Assembly (NCBI GenBank): GCA_947458525.1
Contig: CANHAG010000115.1
Location: 1 to 5,402, forward strand
Source: Rhodospirillaceae bacterium
GTDB taxonomy: Bacteria; Pseudomonadota; Alphaproteobacteria; Rickettsiales; UBA3002
DNA: 5,402 nt
Direction: 5' to 3'
Position 1 is the stretch's first letter, and each line of letters starts with the position of its first letter. The position numbers were made by a program, and so were the translations under genes. The notes beneath the pieces are model-generated. The model was not told where the DNA came from. It worked only from the letters and a program-made list of their open reading frames with translations, and ran no database searches. Positions 1 to 5,402 of the stretch are shown one piece after another.

Positions 1-297
1 GAAGAATTCCCAGTCGCTCCGCGTGCGGTAACGGTAAAAATGCGCTCGCTTCAGACACCAGTGATGGCGACCATTTCTGATGCATCACCTGCGGGCGCTA
101 CTGTCACTCTTGCGCAGCCATATGCGGGGATTGCACCGGGGCAGGCCTGCGTGATCTATGCAGGCGACCGTGTGCTGGGCGGCGGGTGGATTACAGCGCA
201 TCATCTGCAGGCGGCGCTGAGGGCGCCGGAAGCAGTTGCTGGGGATTCAGCTTCTCCGCATGAAACCGCTCTACTTCCGTTCCCCATTCCGAGATAA
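1..297 (+). CDS. mnmA: tRNA-specific 2-thiouridylase MnmA, C-terminal part (5' end outside window)
   Basis: MnmA uses ATP and a persulfide sulfur donor to thiolate U34 in the wobble position of tRNA for Lys, Glu and Gln; it acts in the cytoplasm. Only the last 98 codons are present. The frame is open from base 1, so the ATG at 40 is an internal Met and not the start. The visible part is the C-terminal beta-barrel domain, recognised from the family signature [19 protein letters not shown], comparable to PGQSAVFYNGEVCLGGG in E. coli MnmA. The catalytic cysteines and the ATP site lie upstream of the window. The conserved domain ends at about base 192 (Trp-Ile), yet the frame continues for 34 more codons to the TAA at 295-297. 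That tail (THHLQ-like start, Pro-rich end) has no counterpart I recognise and lies wholly antisense to the end of the convergent membrane protein gene. Identification is firm; whether the tail is functional is unknown. Confidence 0.93.
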   Translation, partial: EEFPVAPRAVTVKMRSLQTPVMATISDASPAGATVTLAQPYAGIAPGQACVIYAGDRVLGGGWITAHHLQAALRAPEAVAGDSASPHETALLPFPIPR

Positions 298-727
298 TCC
301 GTTTCTGTGTGCGTTCCAGACGCCTGATCTTGCGCTGATGCATCACATTGATCAGCCCCTTGGAAAACACGGGCGCAGAATAAACCAGCAGCCAGCCGAA
401 CCCGGCAGCGCCATAAATAATCAGCCAGTTGACCGCATCGCCCATCACGACCTGAACTTCGGTATCGCTGATGCCGTTTTTGATGATACGCCCGAGTGCC
501 GGTAAGGTGGCGGAAAGGTTGCAGGTAAATACCGTGTGGAAAATATAGCGCGTGGCAGTGCGATCGACATAATACGCGACAATCGAGGGAAGAAGCGCCA
601 GCGCCAGAAAGATGGCGGCAGTGCGCAGCAGCATGACAAGCAGCGGAATGCAGATAATCAGTAGAATGATGGTGAGTGGGCTGAGGCCTCTTGGCTTTTC
701 TCTCGAGGAGTTGTTAGTGGAAGTCAT
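191..727 (-). CDS. Small integral membrane protein of unknown function, coupled to the pseudokinase gene
   Basis: I do not recognise this 178-residue protein. It has a short polar N-terminus, then hydrophobic segments at about residues 16-34 and 36-53 (split by Arg35, possibly a hairpin or one long segment) and a third at about 98-121. A strongly basic stretch follows (about 131-143, [13 protein letters not shown]), then a helical charged region and a Pro/Ala-rich acidic end ([12 protein letters not shown]). By the positive-inside rule the C-terminal third should be cytoplasmic. There is no cleavable signal peptide and no enzyme motif. The ATG at 725-727 is chosen because a good ribosome binding site, GAGGTGG, lies 5' of it inside the last codons of the kinase-like gene, whose stop is only one base upstream. 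This indicates one mRNA and translational coupling, and suggests the two proteins work together at the membrane. The 3' end overlaps convergent mnmA by 107 bases. The gene is probably real; its function is unknown. Confidence 0.75.
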   Translation of the reverse strand: MTSTNNSSREKPRGLSPLTIILLIICIPLLVMLLRTAAIFLALALLPSIVAYYVDRTATRYIFHTVFTCNLSATLPALGRIIKNGISDTEVQVVMGDAVNWLIIYGAAGFGWLLVYSAPVFSKGLINVMHQRKIRRLERTQKRIISEWGTEVERFHAEKLNPQQLLPAPSAPPADDAL

Positions 728-728
728 G

Positions 729-2840
729 TTACCACCTCATCGCATCTGCTAGCACGAGATATCCCATCACGCAGAGGATAGAATAGCTGATTGTGGTTGA
801 TATCAGCCCGCCCAGCCGCTCAGCATATACGTCAATCACGGATTTATCCTGCAGCTTTGTAATCCGCGTCTGATTAATGGAAAAAAGGCTGATGGCAAGT
901 GAAAACCCCTCCTGATCGCGTGTGACCATTTCCCGGTTGGTGAGAATATTCAGTAATTCACCAATGGAACCTTCCATCGCTGCGCGTTTCAACTGCAGCT
1001 TGAGCCGTTTGCGGACAACCCGGTTATGCACACTGTTCAGGATTATATCAATCCGCATGCCTGCCCAGGCAGCAAGGCCGGTAATTGGAATTTTGCCAAC
1101 TTTCTGCTGCGCTTTAGATAACAGGCGCAGTGCTGCCGGTTCCATACTGGTAGCCAGTTCGGGAATGCCGCTCAGTTCATTGATTTTGATTTCCTTGCTC
1201 ATCTCAAGCTTGCTGGCAATGAATCCGGCCAGATGCCGGTCAACCAGGGTCTGGGTGGCACCAAGGCTGGTGGAGAGCACATCAAGCGTACGCAGCAGAT
1301 CCGGCAGGGTGGTGATATGGTATTTTTTCACCAGTTCCGACTGGCAGGGCAGGGTAGGGTTGAGATCGTACAGTGCCCGTTCAATGCCAAATCCCAGCGA
1401 TTTGATTTTGATATTGGTACGTGCCCGTTGCAGTAGCCAGACCTGACGCGAAATATGCGGCGGTTGCTGTATATCGGTAAGTGTTGCCCAGTAGGTGGGT
1501 AGATCGTTTAGAATTACATCCACCACTTCGCGCGTTTCCTTCGGGTTGCCCTGATGCATCAGCTCGGCCAGCATGGTGCCGATACCTTCCACCCGCATGG
1601 AAAAACGCATCGTGCGGATGGGCCCGACGGGATCAAGAATCGAAATGAGCCTCGCCATCATGTCGGTATTCTGACTTTCCTTGGCGGTCTCACCACCGAT
1701 ACGCTGTACGCGTGAAATTTTTTCTCCCAGATCTGCCCGGTGCACGCTCATTTCGCACCAGCGATCAATTTTCATTACCGGTAGTTCTTTGATTGCCTGG
1801 CGCCACTGCCGTTGCAGCGCGTTGGCGAGGGCGCGGCGGCTGTAATAATCGTCTTTACCGAAGCGGATGGGGCGCACCGCCTCGCGCGGGGCGGGTGGCG
1901 CAATCATATTGTAGCGCTTGCCGCTCAACCAGCTGGAAAGCTGCGAGATACCCCAGCGTTCGGCAGGGTTATCGTTCAGAATGCCGCGGAAGAAATCCTG
2001 AAAATTCTCGGAAATCTCGAGGTTATGAACAAGCACGTTATAGGTACCAAGCGCCAGCGCCATGCGGAGGAATTCTTCCCTCGGCATGGCCTTGAAGCGG
2101 TCAAGCCCATAGAGAAGTTCATAGGCGAGAATGCCAATCGCATAGACATCGGTCTTCTCATCGCCCTGACCTTTACCTAGCGGGTCGGCCATCATGCGCT
2201 CGAGTGGTTCATAAAGATAGGGCTGCAGCATGCCTACCGGTGCCGAGAGGCATTCACCAAGTATGAGTTCCTTCTTGAGATAAATACGGTCAGGATGAAT
2301 GGCGGCATGGATAATCTCTCTATCCTGAAGCACCATCAGTGCCCGGCATAAAGGCTGAAGAATATGGTCAATCACCGCATGTTCATGCAGGCGCGGCTGG
2401 GATTTGCGGATTTCACTCAAGGAAGGCCCCGCTGGGCGCTCAAAAATCAGCACCTGACGAAATTCTCCGAGCGCGCTGACATGGCATATGCCGCTGGCCA
2501 GCAATGGCATCAGATTGGGGTGCTGCTGCAGCTGCAACATCTCCTCAATCGTCTTGCCGCGGTAAGGCAGGTGATTGGCCAGCACCATCGCATAGGCCTG
2601 ACGTCCGGCGTTCGAAAAATCGCTCGCGCCATACGCCTTGGCCACCGCATGGTCAAATTCCGGCAGCGGGCGATTGAGATCAATGCTGTAACGCTGGTGC
2701 AGCCCGTCCTTATCCGGACTACCGGCTACATAGGGCGAGCGATAATCTTTAAGAAACTCTTCCAGTCCGCTATCGATCTGTTCTTCGATCAGCGGAACTT
2801 CGGAGAAAAATAAATCACTCTTCTGTGGTGCGGGGGGCAT
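729..2840 (-). CDS. Membrane-anchored Ser/Thr protein kinase-like protein, predicted pseudokinase
   Basis: This 703-residue protein has a kinase fold at about residues 60-305. Recognisable landmarks are HPNLMPLL (107-114, after helix C), DVYAIGILAYELLYG (231-245, subdomain IX), and NPAERWGI (291-298, subdomain XI, with Arg295). The catalytic parts are lost. The HRDLKPxN loop reads HAAIHPDR (178-185), so the catalytic Asp is Ala180, the Lys is His182 and the Asn is Arg185. The DFG position reads ECL (196-198). The strand-3 Lys appears to be Val86 in AYAMVL, and no glycine-rich loop is clear. Residues 310-675 are mostly helical and unrecognised, starting with a block (322-372, with RRALANALQRQW) that resembles nothing I can name. 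A single membrane segment lies at about 679-697, six residues from the end, so the bulk should be cytoplasmic and tail-anchored. The ATG at 2838-2840 has only a weak A-rich site upstream. The gene follows purA after 72 bases. It is likely a regulator or scaffold; an active atypical kinase cannot be excluded. Confidence 0.85.
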   Translation of the reverse strand: MPPAPQKSDLFFSEVPLIEEQIDSGLEEFLKDYRSPYVAGSPDKDGLHQRYSIDLNRPLPEFDHAVAKAYGASDFSNAGRQAYAMVLANHLPYRGKTIEEMLQLQQHPNLMPLLASGICHVSALGEFRQVLIFERPAGPSLSEIRKSQPRLHEHAVIDHILQPLCRALMVLQDREIIHAAIHPDRIYLKKELILGECLSAPVGMLQPYLYEPLERMMADPLGKGQGDEKTDVYAIGILAYELLYGLDRFKAMPREEFLRMALALGTYNVLVHNLEISENFQDFFRGILNDNPAERWGISQLSSWLSGKRYNMIAPPAPREAVRPIRFGKDDYYSRRALANALQRQWRQAIKELPVMKIDRWCEMSVHRADLGEKISRVQRIGGETAKESQNTDMMARLISILDPVGPIRTMRFSMRVEGIGTMLAELMHQGNPKETREVVDVILNDLPTYWATLTDIQQPPHISRQVWLLQRARTNIKIKSLGFGIERALYDLNPTLPCQSELVKKYHITTLPDLLRTLDVLSTSLGATQTLVDRHLAGFIASKLEMSKEIKINELSGIPELATSMEPAALRLLSKAQQKVGKIPITGLAAWAGMRIDIILNSVHNRVVRKRLKLQLKRAAMEGSIGELLNILTNREMVTRDQEGFSLAISLFSINQTRITKLQDKSVIDVYAERLGGLISTTISYSILCVMGYLVLADAMRW
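732..738 (-). promoter_or_regulatory. Ribosome binding site of the membrane protein gene, inside the kinase-like gene
   Basis: On the - strand the sequence GAGGTGG is followed by TAAC and ATG. The core GAGG (735-738) stands 7 bases before the start codon. It overlaps the last sense codons (Arg, Trp) of the kinase-like gene, and the TAA stop falls between it and the ATG, the classic layout for termination-reinitiation coupling. Confidence 0.7.
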
Positions 2841-2912
2841 GCCTGTTTTCTTTTTAGATTCACTTTAGAGGAATTTCCGGCATTAGCCAAGCATTTCGGG
2901 AGTTTCAAAAGA

Positions 2913-4208
2913 TCACGACGGCGCGAAGGGATCGCGCACGAGAATCGTATCCTCACGCTTGGGGCTGGTGGAAAGCAGCGCCACAGGGCAGCCGATGATT
3001 TCCTCAATCCGGCGGATATATTTGATGGCCTGCGCCGGAAGCTCCGCCCAGCTACGCGCGCCCTGCGTCGAATCACTCCATCCCTCCATGGTTTCGTAGA
3101 TGGGTGTAGCCCGGGCCTGCAGGGCAGGGGAGGCGGGGAGGTAATCATAGTTTTTGCCGTCAATCTCGTAGCCGATTCCAATCGCCAGAGTCTCTAGCCC
3201 ATCCAGCACATCGAGCTTGGTGAGTGCAATCCCCTTAATCCCGCCAATAGTGACGGCCTGGCGCACGAGCGTGGCATCAAACCAGCCGCAGCGCCGCTTG
3301 CGCCCGGTGACGGTGCCAAATTCATGGCCGCGCTCGCCGAGCCTTGCGCCGACCTCATTATCCTGCTCGGTTGGAAAGGGGCCGCTGCCCACCCGCGTAG
3401 TATAGGCTTTGGTGATACCCAGCACATAGCCGATGGATGTAATGCCAGAGCCGCTGCCCGAGGCGGCTTCCGCCGCCAGCGTATTGGACGAGGTAACAAA
3501 AGGATAGGTGCCGTAATCCACATCCAGCATGATCCCTTGTGCGCCTTCATAGAGGATGCGCTTGCCTGCGCGGCGATACTGGTCAAGCAATCGCCAGACA
3601 GGGGCGATATGCGGCAGCATACGCGGGATTATAGCCTCGAGCGGCGCGAGCAGCTCATCCAGCGTCATCGCCGCTGTGCCCGAAGCGGTGAGAATGGCAT
3701 TATGGCGCGCGAGCATGGTCTTGAGTTTCGCCACGAGCGCATCTTTATCTGCAAGGTCGCAGCAGCGTATGGCGCGTCTGCCTGCTTTATCCTCATAGGC
3801 CGGGCCGATACCACGGCCTGTGGTGCCGATTTTCCCGGCGCCAAGCAGGGCTTCACTCGCTGCATCCAGCCGCGAATGGATGGGCAGAATCAAACAGGCA
3901 TTTTCAGCAATCTTGAGATTCTCAGGCGTCACCAGCACGCCCTGCGCGGTGACCTTGTCGATTTCTGCAAACAGCGCGTGCGGGTCAATCACCACCCCGT
4001 TGCCGATGATGCTGATTTTCCCGCCACGCACGACGCCCGAGGGCAGGAGGCTCAGTTTATAGGTGACGCCATCCACCACCAGCGTGTGGCCGGCATTATG
4101 CCCGCCCTGAAAGCGCACAATCACATCGGCGCGTTCGGAAAGCCAGTCCACGACTTTGCCCTTGCCCTCATCGCCCCACTGGGAACCCACCACCACCACG
4201 CTTTGCAT
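2913..4208 (-). CDS. purA: Adenylosuccinate synthetase
   Basis: PurA makes adenylosuccinate from IMP and aspartate using GTP, the first committed step to AMP, in the cytoplasm. The product is 431 residues, the usual length (432 in E. coli). The N-terminus [18 protein letters not shown] carries the GTP-binding loop with catalytic Asp13; GGHNAGHT gives catalytic His41, both at the E. coli numbering. Further family blocks are [18 protein letters not shown] (IMP binding), [23 protein letters not shown] and the nucleotide motif TKLDVLDGL. The frame stays open upstream to a TTG at 4251-4253, which would add 15 residues. The ATG at 4206-4208 is preferred because GGAGAG lies 5 bases before it and because the added residues precede the family's normal start. 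No key residue is missing. It lies between acpS (124-base gap) and the kinase-like gene (72-base gap), all on one strand. Confidence 0.98.
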   Translation of the reverse strand: MQSVVVVGSQWGDEGKGKVVDWLSERADVIVRFQGGHNAGHTLVVDGVTYKLSLLPSGVVRGGKISIIGNGVVIDPHALFAEIDKVTAQGVLVTPENLKIAENACLILPIHSRLDAASEALLGAGKIGTTGRGIGPAYEDKAGRRAIRCCDLADKDALVAKLKTMLARHNAILTASGTAAMTLDELLAPLEAIIPRMLPHIAPVWRLLDQYRRAGKRILYEGAQGIMLDVDYGTYPFVTSSNTLAAEAASGSGSGITSIGYVLGITKAYTTRVGSGPFPTEQDNEVGARLGERGHEFGTVTGRKRRCGWFDATLVRQAVTIGGIKGIALTKLDVLDGLETLAIGIGYEIDGKNYDYLPASPALQARATPIYETMEGWSDSTQGARSWAELPAQAIKYIRRIEEIIGCPVALLSTSPKREDTILVRDPFAPS

Positions 4209-4213
4209 GAGCA

Positions 4214-4219
4214 CTCTCC
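4214..4219 (-). promoter_or_regulatory. Ribosome binding site that fixes the purA start
   Basis: GGAGAG on the - strand lies 5 bases before the ATG at 4206-4208. It decides between this start and the in-frame TTG 45 bases further upstream, which lacks a comparable site. Confidence 0.7.
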
Positions 4220-4262
4220 AACCATGATTTATTAAATGTGACGCTATTTCCAACCTGTAGTC

Positions 4263-4281
4263 ATGCCCGAAGCCTGAGCAT
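4263..4281 (-). other. Possible stem-loop in the leader between acpS and purA
   Basis: In the - strand RNA, AUGCUC can pair with GGGCAU around a 7-base loop: six pairs, one of them G-U. On the + strand the same pair would be a C-A mismatch, so the structure favours the - strand transcript. No run of U follows, so it is not a standard intrinsic terminator. A second, weaker hairpin (TGCC, 4-base loop, GGCA) lies at 4300-4311, soon after the acpS stop. Either could affect RNA stability or be chance. No promoter with convincing -35 and -10 boxes was found in this 124-base gap. Confidence 0.25.
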
Positions 4282-4332
4282 TCGCCAAGTGCTGATTACT
4301 GCCGCAAGGCATATTGGTGCAGCCAGACAAGA

Positions 4333-4743
4333 TCAGCCGCGCATTTCCAGAATGACCTGTGCCTGCGCAAGCGGATATTCATCCGTCAGTGTGAGGTAGA
4401 TGACGAGTTGGTGGCCCGGGGGCGTGTGCGCATCAAGCAATGCCGCCGCTTTTCCGGTCACATGCAACGTGGGTTTGCCGCTGGGTAGATTCACCACCTC
4501 AATATCACGCCAGAATACGCCATGCGCAATACCGGTGCCCAGTGCTTTGCCGAAGGCTTCTTTTGCCGCGAAGCGTTTTGCGTAACTGGCCGCTTTGCTG
4601 TTATGGCGCGCCCCTTTACGGCGTGCGGCTCTGGCAATTTCACGTGGCGTGAATACTCGCCGCTCAAACCGTGCGCCAAACCGTGCGAGCGAACGCTCGA
4701 TTCTTCGGATGTCACAAATATCTGCACCGATGCCTATAATCAT
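4333..4743 (-). CDS. acpS: Holo-[acyl-carrier-protein] synthase
   Basis: AcpS moves the 4'-phosphopantetheine group from coenzyme A to a serine of apo-acyl carrier protein, activating it for fatty acid synthesis in the cytoplasm. The 136-residue product has both family signatures. [14 protein letters not shown] at the N-terminus carries the Mg-binding Asp8, and [13 protein letters not shown] (57-69) carries the metal-binding Glu62. The C-terminal strand block reads YLTLTDE (116-122), as expected for the family. It is slightly longer than E. coli AcpS (126 residues); the extra residues seem to sit around 38-52, a basic stretch ([11 protein letters not shown]), and at the end. The ATG at 4741-4743 puts the product at the normal family N-terminus, although the upstream site, GAGAAAG, is weak. 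In many proteobacteria acpS sits beside pdxJ or lepB; here its neighbours are zapA (79-base gap) and purA (124-base gap). Confidence 0.95.
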   Translation of the reverse strand: MIIGIGADICDIRRIERSLARFGARFERRVFTPREIARAARRKGARHNSKAASYAKRFAAKEAFGKALGTGIAHGVFWRDIEVVNLPSGKPTLHVTGKAAALLDAHTPPGHQLVIYLTLTDEYPLAQAQVILEMRG

Positions 4744-4822
4744 GCTTTCTCATCACGCAGTGCTGGGGGTGAACATAATTGATACGTTACATATCCGGCG
4801 TATGGATCAGCACATGCGCGGT

Positions 4823-5176
4823 TTATGCGCTTCCCCCATCCATCCGCGCGGCCAGCGCTTCAGCACGGGTGGCAAGAGTTGTGATTTCCTCGGCGATCTG
4901 CTCTTCAATCCGGTGGATTTTCGCGCGGTCGCCCGCCTGTTCCATGGCGTTCACCAGCTTGCGCATTTCGCGCTTGGCGTCGTGCATCTCATCCGCCACC
5001 ATAAGGGCGGTATAAAGCAGCAGCATATTTTCGGGCACTTTATTCCCCAGCTGGTGCCGCAGCTGATTCGCCCGGCCATCCACCGCACGCACCAGCGTTT
5101 CAAGATGCTGTTCCTGCCCGTCCTCGCAGGCGAGGTTATATTCTTTTCCGGCAATGGTGGCTTTGATAACTGACAT
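4823..5176 (-). CDS. zapA: Cell division protein ZapA
   Basis: ZapA binds FtsZ and promotes bundling and alignment of protofilaments in the cytokinetic ring. The product is 117 residues. The N-terminal globular domain (about 1-60) shows the family pattern: SVIKATIAGKEYNLACEDGQ, then helical HLETLVRAVDGRANQL, then LLYTALMVADEMHDA. From about residue 62 to 110 it is a charged, heptad-like coiled coil used for dimer and tetramer formation, ending in a short Gly/Ala tail. The ATG at 5174-5176 is chosen over an in-frame TTG two codons upstream because GGAG stands 8 bases before the ATG but only 2 bases before the TTG. The gene begins two bases after the stop of the upstream coiled-coil gene, so the two are almost surely co-translated. 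The 79 bases downstream, before acpS, hold no 6S RNA gene, which follows zapA in many proteobacteria. Confidence 0.95.
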   Translation of the reverse strand: MSVIKATIAGKEYNLACEDGQEQHLETLVRAVDGRANQLRHQLGNKVPENMLLLYTALMVADEMHDAKREMRKLVNAMEQAGDRAKIHRIEEQIAEEITTLATRAEALAARMDGGSA

Positions 5177-5178
5177 AA

Positions 5179-5402
5179 TCAATGCTCCAGCATCATATCA
5201 AGCTGGCGGATGGAACCATCAAGCCGGGTGACGGCCGCCCCCGCCATCTGCTGCAGTTCGAGATAGTCCTGCTGCAGCCTGTGCAGTTTGCTCCTTACCT
5301 CCGCATTCTCATTTTTCAGATGCCCGGCTTCTTCGTGTAGTCCCTGAAGTTCCGACTCAAGGATTGCAAAACGTTGTTGTGTATCCGTTGCACCTGCCGC
5401 AA
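5179..5402 (-). CDS. ZauP-like coiled-coil protein, C-terminal part (5' end outside window)
   Basis: The last 74 codons before the TGA at 5179-5181 are present; the frame is open to the window edge. The visible protein begins AAGATDTQQRFAILESELQG and ends IRQLDMMLEH. It is rich in Leu, Glu and Gln with hydrophobic residues at heptad spacing almost throughout, so a parallel coiled coil is likely. It has no membrane segment, Cys or enzyme motif. In Caulobacter the gene directly upstream of zapA encodes ZauP, a coiled-coil protein that binds ZapA and helps focus the Z-ring; related short alphaproteobacterial proteins are grouped as DUF4164. Position, spacing (two bases to the zapA ATG), and the ending RLDGSIRQLDMMLE support the same role here. 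The assignment rests mainly on context because coiled-coil sequence is poorly diagnostic; another short coiled-coil protein is possible. Confidence 0.65.
   Translation of the reverse strand, partial: AAGATDTQQRFAILESELQGLHEEAGHLKNENAEVRSKLHRLQQDYLELQQMAGAAVTRLDGSIRQLDMMLEH
5185..5188 (-). promoter_or_regulatory. Ribosome binding site of zapA, inside the end of the upstream gene
   Basis: GGAG on the - strand lies 8 bases before the zapA ATG and overlaps the codons for the last residues (Leu-Glu-His) of the ZauP-like gene. It selects the ATG over the nearby TTG and points to coupled translation. Confidence 0.65.

Noticed and set aside
1812..2180. 122-codon open frame on the + strand opposite the kinase-like gene
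   Set aside because: A shadow frame with no family resemblance; the opposite strand has clear kinase motifs in this stretch.
2841..2912. Possible terminator between purA and the kinase-like gene
   Set aside because: I found no stem of useful length followed by a U run on the - strand; the A-rich stretch near 2846-2856 is not preceded by a GC-rich hairpin.
3324..4235. Long open frame of 303 codons on the + strand opposite purA
   Set aside because: It lies wholly antisense to a textbook purA, its translation has no recognisable family, and long antisense frames are common opposite GC-rich coding sequence.
4209..4253. Upstream TTG start for purA, adding 15 residues
   Set aside because: The ATG at 4206-4208 has GGAGAG at good spacing and gives the standard PurA N-terminus with Asp13 and His41 at the expected numbers.
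4782..4803. Inverted repeat ATACG...CGTAT between zapA and acpS
   Set aside because: Only five pairs around a 12-base loop with no U run; easily expected by chance.
5177..5182. TTG start for zapA two codons upstream
   Set aside because: The GGAG is only two bases from the TTG but eight from the ATG, and the TTG overlaps the stop of the preceding gene.
5247..5279. Repeated CTGCTGCAG in the ZauP-like gene, also similar to bases near 2521
   Set aside because: These are codons for Leu-Gln-Gln in coiled-coil or helical protein sequence, not a spaced DNA repeat.

Overview
The window looks like chromosomal DNA of an alphaproteobacterium with moderate to fairly high GC. The main clue is a coiled-coil gene directly upstream of zapA, the zauP-zapA arrangement described in Caulobacter. 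The PurA, MnmA and AcpS sequences fit this but do not fix an order or genus. No mobile element, CRISPR array, rRNA or tRNA is visible.

Layout. The + strand carries only the 3' end of mnmA (1-297), the tRNA 2-thiouridylase. Everything else is on the - strand and is transcribed from right to left: a partial coiled-coil gene resembling zauP (5179-5402), zapA (4823-5176), acpS (4333-4743), purA (2913-4208), a 703-residue protein kinase-like protein (729-2840) and a small integral membrane protein (191-727). Gaps between the - strand genes are 2, 79, 124, 72 and 1 bases, with no convincing terminator in any of them, so one long transcript or two overlapping ones are plausible. No stretch above 300 bases lacks a gene.

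Function. The right half is housekeeping: Z-ring organisation (ZauP-like and ZapA), activation of acyl carrier protein (AcpS) and the first committed step from IMP to AMP (PurA). The left half holds the unusual part. The kinase-like protein keeps the scaffold of a Ser/Thr kinase but has lost the catalytic Asp, the DFG motif and apparently the ATP-binding Lys. It ends in a single C-terminal membrane segment and is followed after one base by a membrane protein whose ribosome binding site lies inside the kinase gene's last codons. The two look like a membrane-bound pseudokinase/partner pair of unknown function. The membrane protein gene also runs 107 bases into the convergent mnmA gene, exactly across an extra C-terminal tail of MnmA beyond the family's conserved end.
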